From NCBI GenBank assembly GCA_025463925.1, contig JAODBK010000100.1, positions 99,338 to 163,337 of the forward strand: a stretch of 64,000 bases of DNA. The letters run 5' to 3'. This stretch comes from Acidimicrobiales bacterium. GTDB lineage: Bacteria > Actinomycetota > Acidimicrobiia > Acidimicrobiales > AC-14. The notes below the pieces were generated by a model. It worked only from the letters and a program-made list of their open reading frames with translations. It was not told the origin of the DNA and searched no databases. Every line of letters begins with the position of its first letter. Position 1 is the first letter of the stretch. The translations under genes and the position numbers were made by a program. Positions 51,805 to 60,244 of this stretch are shown here, piece by piece.

Positions 51805-53022
51805 CTACATCGGAATCGGTGCCGGTGTGAAGCGAAACAATCGTTCGGCGTTGCCCCGCATGATCTTGTATCGGTGCTCGTCCGAAAGTCCGGCGAGTTG
51901 CTTCTGGGCATGCCCTATGCAATTCGGCCAAGTCGAATCGCTGTGCGGGTAGTCGGCTTCGATCATGACGTTGTCGACGCCGATGACGTCGAGGTTCCGG
52001 ATCCCGTGCACGTCGTCGATGAAGCATCCGTAGATGTGGCGTCGGAACGTCTCGCTCACCGAGAAGCCGTCGAGGTCGACCGCGGCTTCATGGATCACCT
52101 CCACATGGCCGCGCAGCGAGTCATGCTTCACATCCCCGCTTGCGATCCAGTATCGGTGCTTGTCGACGACCTGGGCGCACTTCTCGAGGAAGTACGGCAT
52201 CCAGCCGATCCCACCTTCGGCGAGGGCCACCTTGATGCCGGGGAACTTCTGCACGATTGGGCTGAAGATCCATTCGATCATCGCGCCAGCGATCATCAGC
52301 GGCGGTGACCACGACATCGTCACGAGCATCGGGGATTCGTCGGACATCGTGTAACGCTGGCTCGATGAGCCGATGTGAATGCAGATGACGCTCTCTGTTT
52401 CTTCGCACGCCCTCATCAGCGGATCCCAGTGACCGTCGCGGTTGTGGATCGTCGGAAGGCCGAGGAGCGCCGGGTTTTCAGAGAATGTGATGGCGCGCGA
52501 GCCCTTCGCTGCGGTGCGTCGCACCTCGGCGGCCGCCAGCGTCGGGTCCCAGAGCGGCACAAGTGTGAGCGGTATGTAGCGGCCCGGTGCCCGACCGCAC
52601 CATTCGTCGATCATCCAATCGTTGTAGGCCTGGACGCAGAGCAGGGCGAGCTCTCGGTCCTTGGCCTCGTAGAACACCTGGCCGCAAAATCGGGGAAAGG
52701 ACGGGAAACACAGCGACGCGATGACACCGGCGCGGTTCATGTCCTCGAGACGCGCCACCGAGTCGTAGCAGCCGGGGCGCATCTCGTCGTAGGTGATCGG
52801 CTCGAAGCTGAACTCCTCGCGTGCCTTGCCGGCGACCGCTCCGAGACCCGGGGTGACCATCCGCTTGCCTTCGTAGACCCACGCCTCACCCTCGTCGTCA
52901 CGGACCAGGCGCGGCGCCGCGTCGCGATACTTCGTCGGAACCCGCTCTTGCCAAACGTGGCTCGGTTCGAGCACATGATCGTCGACAGAGATCAGCCACT
53001 CGGCCGTGTCTTCCAGCGTCAT
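51805..53022 (-). CDS. Amidohydrolase_2 family metal-dependent hydrolase
   Basis: 405 residues. Motifs: ISVDDHVLEPSHVWQERVP, VQAYNDWMIDEWCGRAPGRY, ICIHIGSSSQRYTM, ALAEGGIGWMPYFLEKCAQV and EADYPHSDSTWPNCIG. Among the window's paralogues it is most like the partial gene at 1-1212 (LPL-type blocks IPLTLVPLWD are identical). It lies 57 nt after the CaiB gene. The repeated N-terminal DDH with downstream EP suggests a metal site of H plus carboxylates. Confidence 0.91.
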   Translation of the reverse strand: MTLEDTAEWLISVDDHVLEPSHVWQERVPTKYRDAAPRLVRDDEGEAWVYEGKRMVTPGLGAVAGKAREEFSFEPITYDEMRPGCYDSVARLEDMNRAGVIASLCFPSFPRFCGQVFYEAKDRELALLCVQAYNDWMIDEWCGRAPGRYIPLTLVPLWDPTLAAAEVRRTAAKGSRAITFSENPALLGLPTIHNRDGHWDPLMRACEETESVICIHIGSSSQRYTMSDESPMLVTMSWSPPLMIAGAMIEWIFSPIVQKFPGIKVALAEGGIGWMPYFLEKCAQVVDKHRYWIASGDVKHDSLRGHVEVIHEAAVDLDGFSVSETFRRHIYGCFIDDVHGIRNLDVIGVDNVMIEADYPHSDSTWPNCIGHAQKQLAGLSDEHRYKIMRGNAERLFRFTPAPIPM

Positions 53023-53079
53023 TCGACAACCTCGTTTCCGGTCAACTTCATTACGAGTGGACGTCCAACCGCGGTACCG

Positions 53080-54291
53080 CTACAGGACCGCACCGCACTC
53101 CTTCAACGCCACGATCTCGTCCCAATCGAAACCAAGTTCCTCGAGGACGACCTCGGTGTCCTGGCCGTGTTCGGGAGCGCCGCAGAGCCGGCCGATGGCG
53201 CGCTGGTCGAAGCGAACGGGCGACGCGACACCCCGATAAACGCGCCCGTCACCCTTGTCGATTTCAGGCAGGTAGCCGTTCGCGAGTGCCTGTGGGTCGT
53301 TGGCGATCTCGGCCGGGCTCAACACAGGTGCCCACACGCCCTTCGCCCGGGCGAGCGCGTGTCGCCATTCCGTAAGGGGACGGGAGACGAATATCTCATC
53401 GAGCGAGCGCGTGAACGCGTCGACGTGCTCGATTCTCGCCTCCGCGGTCGCGAAGCGAGGGTCGTTGAGCAGGTCTGGGCGACCAATGTGGTCGCACAGG
53501 TCCGGAAACCACCGGTCCGCCTGCAGGAAGACCAGGCAGATCCATCTTCCATCCTTCGTGGGGAAGTAGTTGACCAAGGGGTTGAAAGGATTGCGCCGCG
53601 TGCGAAATTCGCGCGAGACGCCCACCGCGCCGGCGCTGATCGCCTGCGCCATCCACCACATCCCGATCGAGTACAGCGAGACCTCGACCACTGGCGCGTG
53701 GCCATCGCGCTGCCGCCGGTACAAGGCTGCGGCAACCGCGCCGGCGAGGGTCAGGCCGCCGGAGAGGTCGCCGAAGGAGCCGGGCTGATTGGGTGGCTCG
53801 CCGCCGTCGGGCGTCATTTGGAAGGCGGCCCCGGCCCGGGCCCAGGCCGAAGCGAGATCGAAGCCTCCACGGTCCGCCTCCGGGCCAAGTGACCCCTGCC
53901 CGGTGCCGAGCGCGTAGACCACGTTCGGATTCCGAGCCCGGATGTGCTCGACGTCGATCGACAGGTGTTGCCGAGCGGCCGGCAGGAAGTTGGTGAGGAA
54001 CACGTCGGCAGAGTCGACCAGTCGGTCGAGGACCGCCCGTCCGCGTTCTGTCGCGATGTCGACCCCGATGCTCCGCTTGCCGCGGTTCGGCAACTCGATG
54101 TTGGGGTTGACGATGGCCGCGGCGGTCTCGGCGTTCACCAAGCCGCGTACCGGATCGCCCGTTCGGGGGTGCTCGATCTTGACGACCTCCGCCCCCCAGT
54201 CTGCGAGGACGGCACCGGCCGAAGGAACGAAAAGCCACGAGGAAAGCTCAACGACCTTCACCCCGCTCAAGACGTCGTACATCTCTGCCAC
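53080..54291 (-). CDS. CaiB/BaiF family CoA-transferase, catalytic Asp present
   Basis: 403 residues from GTG 54291; ATG 54282 is the alternative and neither has a strong ribosome binding site. SSWLFVPSAGAVLADWGAEV and VKIEHPRTGDPVRG begin the protein, and the Asp position is D175 in GSFGDLSGGLTLA. It is the first gene of its operon and is divergent from the amidohydrolase at 54378, with the site at 54303 only 12 nt upstream of the GTG, where a bound repressor would block transcription. It has no adjacent CaiB partner. Confidence 0.91.
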   Translation of the reverse strand: MAEMYDVLSGVKVVELSSWLFVPSAGAVLADWGAEVVKIEHPRTGDPVRGLVNAETAAAIVNPNIELPNRGKRSIGVDIATERGRAVLDRLVDSADVFLTNFLPAARQHLSIDVEHIRARNPNVVYALGTGQGSLGPEADRGGFDLASAWARAGAAFQMTPDGGEPPNQPGSFGDLSGGLTLAGAVAAALYRRQRDGHAPVVEVSLYSIGMWWMAQAISAGAVGVSREFRTRRNPFNPLVNYFPTKDGRWICLVFLQADRWFPDLCDHIGRPDLLNDPRFATAEARIEHVDAFTRSLDEIFVSRPLTEWRHALARAKGVWAPVLSPAEIANDPQALANGYLPEIDKGDGRVYRGVASPVRFDQRAIGRLCGAPEHGQDTEVVLEELGFDWDEIVALKECGAVL

Positions 54292-54302
54292 CTAGGATGG
54301 TT

Positions 54303-54318
54303 TTGGGCAAATGCCTAA
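54303..54318 (-). promoter_or_regulatory. Candidate operator, regulon palindrome site 4
   Basis: Read on the minus strand this is TTAGGCATTTGCCCAA, with the same half-sites TT-n-GGCA and TGCC-n-AA as sites 2 and 3. It sits in the 86-base divergent region between CaiB (minus) and the short amidohydrolase (plus), 12 nt from one start and 60 nt from the other, and could control both operons. Confidence 0.72.
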
Positions 54319-54377
54319 CAGTCGTCTCGGAAGCCGTCAAGGCGACAACATCGGGCAACGAGCGAAGGAGATGGCGT

Positions 54378-55235
54378 GTGGCCGATACGACGGGACTGTG
54401 GCTCGTGGACGCCTACATCAATGCCAACCCGCCGCACCTCGGTTTGAACTGGAGCCTGACCGACGACCTCTACGGATCGAACAAGGCCAACGCGCAGGAT
54501 CTGGATGACCTGTTGGCCGACATGGACCGCAACGCCATCACCCGTGGATTGCTCGCACCGCCGCCCGAATCGGCCATGGGCGACCCAGAGGCGGGCTACC
54601 GATGGACGCTCGACGCCGTGCAACGACATCCGGATCGGTTCGGGTTGAGTGTCCGAGTCGATGCCGACCAAGGCATTCGGGCAGTCCGCCATCTCGAACG
54701 CATGGTTCACAACGACGGCGCCCGGGCTCTGCGGATCGTTCCGTATCGAGACGGGAAGCGACCGAGTCATCGTTCGTACTTTCCGCTGTACGCGAAGTGC
54801 ATCGAGCTCGAGATTCCAGTGACGATCACGGTCGGGTTGCCGCTCGTTCCTCGAGCCGGTGTCATGCAGGACCCGCGGCACCTCGACAAAGTCTGTTCGT
54901 TCTTCCCCGAGCTCGTGGTCGTAAGTGCCCACGGCGGCGCGCCGTGGACGAGCACGCTGGTCCAACTGTTGCGTACGTGGCCAAACCTGTACCACATGAT
55001 CTCGGCGTACGCTCCGAGCCGTTATCCGCCAGACCTCGTCGCGTTCGCGAACTCAACACGCGGCAGAAGAAAGATGATGTTCGCATCGGACTACCCGCTC
55101 CTGTCGTTCGAACGGGTGCGGCGCGAGCTTCCCACGTGCGGGATCGGCGACGCCGCCATGCCCTGGTTTGCCGCGAAGAACGCATCCCGGATCTTCTGGC
55201 GCGAGGGCGACGAAGACGAAGCGCTCGGGGCGTGA
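54378..55235 (+). CDS. Short amidohydrolase_2-like TIM-barrel protein, altered metal site
   Basis: 285 residues from GTG 54378, with GAAGGAGAT upstream; the open frame back to 54297 runs through the operator. The fold is of the small amidohydrolase type (LRIVPYRDGKRPS, VVVSAHGGAPW, FASDYPLLSFERVRREL). The usual N-terminal HxH metal pair reads DAYINANPP, so both His are replaced (Tyr and Asn), while His in SAHGG and Asp in ASDYP remain. Metal content is therefore doubtful. It is coupled to a DUF35 and an Ltp gene by GTGA overlap and a short gap. Confidence 0.82.
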   Translation: MADTTGLWLVDAYINANPPHLGLNWSLTDDLYGSNKANAQDLDDLLADMDRNAITRGLLAPPPESAMGDPEAGYRWTLDAVQRHPDRFGLSVRVDADQGIRAVRHLERMVHNDGARALRIVPYRDGKRPSHRSYFPLYAKCIELEIPVTITVGLPLVPRAGVMQDPRHLDKVCSFFPELVVVSAHGGAPWTSTLVQLLRTWPNLYHMISAYAPSRYPPDLVAFANSTRGRRKMMFASDYPLLSFERVRRELPTCGIGDAAMPWFAAKNASRIFWREGDEDEALGA

Positions 55236-55663
55236 ACCCGACCATGACCGATCTGCCCGTGGTGGTGCCCGACGTGACTGCCGATGTGTTGCCGTTCTGG
55301 GACGGCGCAGCGACGGATCGGCTCGTGATCCCTCGTTGTCGAGACTGCGCGACGTTCGTGTGGTACCCGAGGGCGATGTGCCCTGAATGCCACTCCGTCG
55401 ATGTCGCTTGGGTCGAGGTCAGCGGGGGAGGAACGATTTACAGTTTCACCATCAGCCACCGCGCCGCGGGCGCGTGGGCCGATCATGTTCCCTATGTGAT
55501 CGCGTACGTCGAGCTCGACGAGGGCCCACGCGTGCTCACGAACATCGTCGGCGCCGATCTCGATGCCTTGCGGATCGGTGATCCGGTGACCCCCGTCTTC
55601 CACGCGGCCGGCGCGACCAAGGTGCTGCGCTTCACGCCGGCGTCGCGAGCGGGGGGTGGGTGA
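55232..55663 (+). CDS. DUF35 / OB-fold Zn-ribbon protein, partner of Ltp
   Basis: 143 residues from GTG 55232 (overlapping the previous stop as GTGA); ATG 55244 is possible. Zinc ribbon Cys residues are C36, C39, C50 and C53 (PRCRDCATFVWYPRAMCPEC). The OB-fold continues with SGGGTIYSFTISHR and VPYVIAYVELDEGPRVLTN. It is the sister of the 49257 protein. It lies directly before the Ltp gene rather than after it, so the two modules have opposite gene order. Confidence 0.92.
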   Translation: MNPTMTDLPVVVPDVTADVLPFWDGAATDRLVIPRCRDCATFVWYPRAMCPECHSVDVAWVEVSGGGTIYSFTISHRAAGAWADHVPYVIAYVELDEGPRVLTNIVGADLDALRIGDPVTPVFHAAGATKVLRFTPASRAGGG

Positions 55664-55666
55664 TCG

Positions 55667-56851
55667 GTGGAACAACCATTTGAGCGACGTGTCATCGTCA
55701 GTGGGATCGGCGAGTCCCAGATCGGCCGGCGTCTTCACAGGACACCGCTCGACCTGACGCTCGAGGCCTCCCTGGCGGCGATTTCCGACGCCGGGCTCAC
55801 CGTTGCCGACATCGATGGGCTGGCGACGTATCCGGGATCGCTGGGAATGGGCAGCGAAGCGGCGACGGGACCAGGAACACCGGCTGTACAGGACGCGCTG
55901 CGCTTGAATTTGTCATGGCACACCGCGACCAGCGAAGGACCAGCGCAGGTCGCAGCGGTGGTGAGCGCGTGTCTCGCAGTGGCTGCCGGCCTCGCCCGGC
56001 ACGTCCTCATCTACCGGACCGTGACTGAGTCGAGCGGCCAGGGTGATGGCGGACGCAAGGGCCTCGGGGGTGATGGTTCGGCGCAGGTTGAAGGCTGGCT
56101 TCAGTACCTTGTCCCCTTCGGCGCCCATTCGGCGGCGAACTGGGTCGCGCAATATGCGCAGCGGCACTTTCACGAGTTCGGCACAACCCGCGAGCAGCTC
56201 GCCCAGGTTGCGCTCACGGGACGTCGCAACGCCGCGCTGAACCCGAGTGCCGTGTACCGGACACCTCTTACCATCGACGACTACATCACGTCGCGGATGA
56301 TCAGTACACCACTGTGTCTCTACGATTGTGACGTACCGGTCGATGGTTCACTCGCGTTCGTGGTCTCCCATGTCGACGTTGCGCCCGACTTGCCGAAGCC
56401 GGCTGTGCGGATCAACGCCGTCGGCACCGCTCAGCGCGGGCGACCATCGTGGGACCAATGGAGCGACCTCGTCACGATGGCCGGGCGAGATGCCGCCGCG
56501 CACTTGTGGACGAGAACGGACCTACGACCGAGCGACGTCGATGTCGCGCAGCTCTACGACGGGTTCAGCTTCTTGACGCTCATGTGGCTCGAAGCGCTTG
56601 GTTTCTGCGGCCGTGGCGAGAGTGGACCATTCCTCGAGGGAGGTCATCGAATTGCGCTCGATGGCCAACTTCCGCTCAATACGTCAGGCGGCCAGCTTTC
56701 CGCTGGGCGACTTCACGGCTATCTCCAACTCCATGAAGCGGTCGTTCAGCTCCGCGGCGACGCTGGCGCTCGGCAAGTCGCTGGCGCCGAGGTCGCAGTT
56801 GCCGCGTCCGGCGGCGGACCACTCGCCGGTGTCTTGCTCCTGACCAAGTGA
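55667..56851 (+). CDS. Ltp-type thiolase-fold retro-aldolase candidate
   Basis: 394 residues from GTG 55667, with GGGGGGTGGG just upstream and 3 nt after the DUF35 stop. No Cys is at the nucleophile position (WHTATSEGPAQV). VAQLYDGFSFLTLMWLEALG and NTSGGQLSAGRLHGYLQLHE are the Ltp hallmarks. Compared with the 48069 protein it has an insertion near residue 125 (SSGQGDGGRKGLGGDGSAQ). It should form an aldolase complex with the adjacent DUF35 protein; the electrophilic product is unknown. Confidence 0.9.
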   Translation: MEQPFERRVIVSGIGESQIGRRLHRTPLDLTLEASLAAISDAGLTVADIDGLATYPGSLGMGSEAATGPGTPAVQDALRLNLSWHTATSEGPAQVAAVVSACLAVAAGLARHVLIYRTVTESSGQGDGGRKGLGGDGSAQVEGWLQYLVPFGAHSAANWVAQYAQRHFHEFGTTREQLAQVALTGRRNAALNPSAVYRTPLTIDDYITSRMISTPLCLYDCDVPVDGSLAFVVSHVDVAPDLPKPAVRINAVGTAQRGRPSWDQWSDLVTMAGRDAAAHLWTRTDLRPSDVDVAQLYDGFSFLTLMWLEALGFCGRGESGPFLEGGHRIALDGQLPLNTSGGQLSAGRLHGYLQLHEAVVQLRGDAGARQVAGAEVAVAASGGGPLAGVLLLTK

Positions 56852-56882
56852 GCTGAGCCGGCGGGCTCCGACGGGGTCAGCT
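56851..56882. terminator. Hairpin between convergent genes
   Basis: AGCTGA (56851-56856) pairs with TCAGCT (56877-56882) with partial extension, at the junction where the Ltp and MFS genes meet end to end. It has no T-run, so if it terminates transcription it would be a weak or actinobacterial-type bidirectional terminator. Confidence 0.35.
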
Positions 56883-58343
56883 GTCGTGGAGGCGTCGCTT
56901 GGCATCGACGACGACTTGCTCCACGGCACGGAGGTAGCCGGGTCCTGCCCACGACGGTGGCGACGATTTGCCGAGCAAGAGCAACGTCGCGCCGCCCACG
57001 ACGAGAAGTGGACTGGCGAGCCCGAGCGCGATCCGAAGACTTCCCGTCAGGGCGGACAGCCCACCGACGATCGCAGTTCCGAGGGCCGAAGGCCACATCA
57101 AGATGTCGCTCAACGCCGCGCCCTCGCCCCGCAGTGGGGCGGGCGTGACGTCGTAGAGCATTGCAAAGCTGGGGCCCAAGGCCGCGGCGATCATGAACGC
57201 CGCGAGCGCAAGGAACGCGAGGGCCAACAATTGGACGGTCGTGCTGAAGGCAAGAGCGCACGCAATGCCGGCCGCCGAGTACGCGGCGCCGGCGACCCAG
57301 ACGCGTGCTCGAAGCATGCCGCGCCGCACGTACCTGTCGGCGATGTATCCGCCAAGAAAGACACCGAGCATTCCTGGTGGGCCCAACGCGAGCGTCCTGA
57401 GGCTCGCCTGGCTGGCGCTCAAGTGATACGTGCGCTTCATGTAGGAGAGACTCCAGAACATGAGGGCGGTCTGCATCATCTGCGCGATCCCCATCGCAAT
57501 CGCAGTGAGCAGCCAGGTTCTGAGTCGCAGTACGGCTCGTATCACTTCCCAGCGGCTCACGGTCGCAGGGTCGGGGAACACGATCTCATCCATTTGTTCG
57601 ACGATCTCGACGTGCGTCCGGACGACATCGGGCTCGAGGTCTCCGTGTCCCGCGGGAAGGAGCGCCGTTTCGTCGGCCTCGGCCTCCATGGCCTTCAGTT
57701 CGGGTTCGAATCCGGCGTCCTGGCCGCCGCGGGGAGGCTCAGGCTGTGCGCTGATCAACCACGCACCGGCGAGGCCGATCGGTACCCACATGTAGAGCGC
57801 ACCTCGCCAGCCGACGCTGTCCACGATCGGCCCCGACAGCCCTATGCCGAGCACGGTCCCGATACCGGCCAGCCCTTGGAACACGCCGATTCTGGATGCG
57901 CGCTCGTGGTGCGGGTAGTAGTCGGCGATCAGGGGATACGCAGCCGGATCGGTGGCCTCCATCCAGCCGATCAGAAGCCGGAAGAAGCTGAAGATGGCGA
58001 ATCCCGTCATGCCGACGACGGCGATCGGTACTGATCCTGCGAGCAACATGAAGATGCTCCAGGCGACGAACATCCCGCCGAGGACGTGCACACGCTTGTA
58101 CCGATGGCAGAGGGCGGCGATTGGGACGGCGCCCCAGGAACCCCCGACACTGCCGACGAACGCCGCGGCGCCGATCGCGAAGTCGTTGACGCCGAACGTG
58201 TGCTTGATGCCGTCCAAGGCGTTGCTGAGCGCATTGAACTCACCGTTCTGCAGCGCATTGCAGAAGCCGAGCGCGAACATGGTCATCGCGCCGTAGCGAG
58301 CGGAGGCGCTCGCGATCGTCTGTTGTCGGCCGGGCTCGTTCAC
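56877..58343 (-). CDS. MFS transporter
   Basis: 488 residues with about 12 hydrophobic segments. The first half contains the loop after TM2 (CHRYKRVHVLGG), GWMEATDPAAYPLIADYYPH with HERASRIGVF, a typical MFS signature region (N-terminal half, TM4-5). A long cytosolic loop of about 80 charged residues (PEPPRGGQDAGFEPELKAME onwards) separates the halves. The second half has GYIADRYVRRGML, the repeat of motif A. Anion/organic acid exporters and importers of this type are common in catabolic clusters. Direction and substrate are not evident. Confidence 0.9.
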   Translation of the reverse strand: MNEPGRQQTIASASARYGAMTMFALGFCNALQNGEFNALSNALDGIKHTFGVNDFAIGAAAFVGSVGGSWGAVPIAALCHRYKRVHVLGGMFVAWSIFMLLAGSVPIAVVGMTGFAIFSFFRLLIGWMEATDPAAYPLIADYYPHHERASRIGVFQGLAGIGTVLGIGLSGPIVDSVGWRGALYMWVPIGLAGAWLISAQPEPPRGGQDAGFEPELKAMEAEADETALLPAGHGDLEPDVVRTHVEIVEQMDEIVFPDPATVSRWEVIRAVLRLRTWLLTAIAMGIAQMMQTALMFWSLSYMKRTYHLSASQASLRTLALGPPGMLGVFLGGYIADRYVRRGMLRARVWVAGAAYSAAGIACALAFSTTVQLLALAFLALAAFMIAAALGPSFAMLYDVTPAPLRGEGAALSDILMWPSALGTAIVGGLSALTGSLRIALGLASPLLVVGGATLLLLGKSSPPSWAGPGYLRAVEQVVVDAKRRLHDS

Positions 58344-58547
58344 CAGGCCAAGCGCTGCGCTGGCTGGTCGGACTTGGCTCGGACGCCCATCGCTCGTGAC
58401 TCCGCACTCCCCGTTGTCCCGGACCTCGGTCGTCGAACTTATGGCATGGAGCGCGACGCGACCTTTCCGCGTGCAACCAGTGCTCGTCGCGAGCGAAGTC
58501 GAGTGGGGCGCGGAATGCCCGCGCGCCGACCAGCCGGATCTTGCGGG

Positions 58548-60158
58548 GTGAGTACGCTGAAGCTTGGACGAATGATTCCCACGCCATTCGGGCCTGACCC
58601 ACTGACCCCCGTCTCATTCCTACGTCGAGCCGATGCGGCCTTCGGCGATCGGGTCGCGTGGGTCGAGAATGGTGGGCGTGCGACATACGCGGTCATTTAC
58701 GAGCGATGCCGCAGGCTGGCCGGAGCGCTGGCCGGTGCCGGCATCCAACCCGGAGATCGCGTCTCGATCTTGTCTCCGAATACGAGGACGATGTTCGAAG
58801 CGCACTTCGGTGTGCCGCTCGCGGGGGCGGTGCTGAACGCGCTGAACACGCGGCTCTCGCCCGGCGAGCTCGCGTTCATCGTCGACCACGCGGCGTCGCG
58901 CCTGTTGATCGCCGATCATGATCTCGTGGATCTGGCGCGCGAGGTGGCTCGGCGCGTCGCTGGCCTGCGCCTCATTGTCGCGGGCGGGACGGATGACGAC
59001 TACGGAGCGATGATCGGCGCCGCCGCCACGACCTCGTTCAGGCTCGACGATGAACTCGCGTTGCTCGCGTTGAACTACACGAGCGGGACGACCGGTCACC
59101 CGAAGGGCGTCATGTACTCGCATCGCGGCGCCTACCTCCAAGCCTTGGCGATGGTCGCCGAGCTCGGCCTCTCGCCTCGGACTGTGTTCCTCTGGACGTT
59201 GCCGATGTTCCATTGCAACGGGTGGTGCTTCCCGTGGGCGGTGACCGCGGCCGGCGGCGTGCAGGTTGGTCTCCGCAACGTCAATGAACAGGCAGTCTGG
59301 CGTGCGATACGTGAGGACGGCGTCACGCACTTGAACGCGGCGCCGACGGTGTTGATCGACCTCGCGTACGGTTCCGGGTCCGACGCGGGTCCGGCGCCGC
59401 GTCGCGTTCGCGTGGCAACGGGCGGTGCACCACCAGCTCCGCAACTCCTCGCTCGTCTCGAGGAACTCGGGTTTGAGGTCACGCATCTCTACGGCCTGAC
59501 GGAGACGTACGGACCGGCGGCAATCTGCGAGTGGCTCCCCGAGTGGGATGATCTTCCGCTCGAACAGCGAGTGAAGCTCAAGGCGCGACAGGGTGTCGGC
59601 AACATCTTGAGTCAACAGATGCGGGTCGTCGACGGCGGTGGGGTTGACGTGCCGGCTGACGGCACGTCAACCGGGGAGGTCGTCTTTCGCGGGAACAACG
59701 TCATGATGGGTTACTTTCGGGATCCCGACGCGACCAACGCGGCGAACATCGACGGATGGTTTCGATCCGGTGATTCGGCAGTCATCCATCGCGACGGCTA
59801 CATCGAGCTGCGCGACCGCCTCAAGGACGTCATCGTGTCGGGCGGCGAGAACATCTCTTCCATTGAAGTGGAACAGGCGCTCGCGACGCACGCGGCGGTG
59901 CTCGAGTGCGCGGTGGTCGGTGCGGCCGACGAACGCTGGGGCGAGGTACCGGTCGCTTTCGTGGTTCCCCGCGGTGGCGCCACGGTTACCGAGGCCGAGC
60001 TGATCGAACATGTGCGAGGCCGGATCGCCCATTTCAAGGCGCCGAAGCGAATCATCTTCGGACCAATTCCGAAGACCGCAACCGGCAAGATCCAGAAGTT
60101 CGCATTGCGCCAGCGACTGCTCGCTTCCAACGATTCGGACATCGATCGTGCGGATTGA
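58548..60158 (+). CDS. Acyl-CoA synthetase (AMP-binding, ANL superfamily)
   Basis: 536 residues from GTG 58548 (ATG 58572 is also possible; neither has a strong ribosome binding site, and the open frame further upstream is antisense to the MFS gene). Motifs: YTSGTTGHPKGVMYSHRG, LYGLTETYGPAAICEW, WFRSGDSAVIHRDGYIELRD, and the lysine motif in PKTATGKIQKFALRQ. These are all canonical, in contrast to the 18141 paralogue. It activates an acid to acyl-CoA; medium-chain or aryl specificity cannot be told apart. The 204-base gap before it has no recognisable element. Confidence 0.92.
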   Translation: MSTLKLGRMIPTPFGPDPLTPVSFLRRADAAFGDRVAWVENGGRATYAVIYERCRRLAGALAGAGIQPGDRVSILSPNTRTMFEAHFGVPLAGAVLNALNTRLSPGELAFIVDHAASRLLIADHDLVDLAREVARRVAGLRLIVAGGTDDDYGAMIGAAATTSFRLDDELALLALNYTSGTTGHPKGVMYSHRGAYLQALAMVAELGLSPRTVFLWTLPMFHCNGWCFPWAVTAAGGVQVGLRNVNEQAVWRAIREDGVTHLNAAPTVLIDLAYGSGSDAGPAPRRVRVATGGAPPAPQLLARLEELGFEVTHLYGLTETYGPAAICEWLPEWDDLPLEQRVKLKARQGVGNILSQQMRVVDGGGVDVPADGTSTGEVVFRGNNVMMGYFRDPDATNAANIDGWFRSGDSAVIHRDGYIELRDRLKDVIVSGGENISSIEVEQALATHAAVLECAVVGAADERWGEVPVAFVVPRGGATVTEAELIEHVRGRIAHFKAPKRIIFGPIPKTATGKIQKFALRQRLLASNDSDIDRAD

Positions 60159-60244
60159 GACTCGGATGTTCGTCATGTCACCCTGCACGGCCGTAGGAGC
60201 AGTGCGGCCGCGGCACAGATCGACATCCTCAACCCAGTGTGGGC

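Noticed and set aside
49794..51830. 678-codon ORF on the plus strand
   Set aside because: Antisense to the SDR and LLM oxidoreductase genes, both with clear motifs.
52375..53892. 505-codon ORF on the plus strand
   Set aside because: Antisense to the amidohydrolase (51805) and CaiB (53080) genes; Arg/His-rich composition without any family motif, as expected from high-GC shadow frames.
60200..60235. CGGCCG repeats as a terminator between the convergent synthetase and amine oxidase genes
   Set aside because: CGGCCG is self-complementary and common in GC-rich DNA; the loop is long and there is no T-run.
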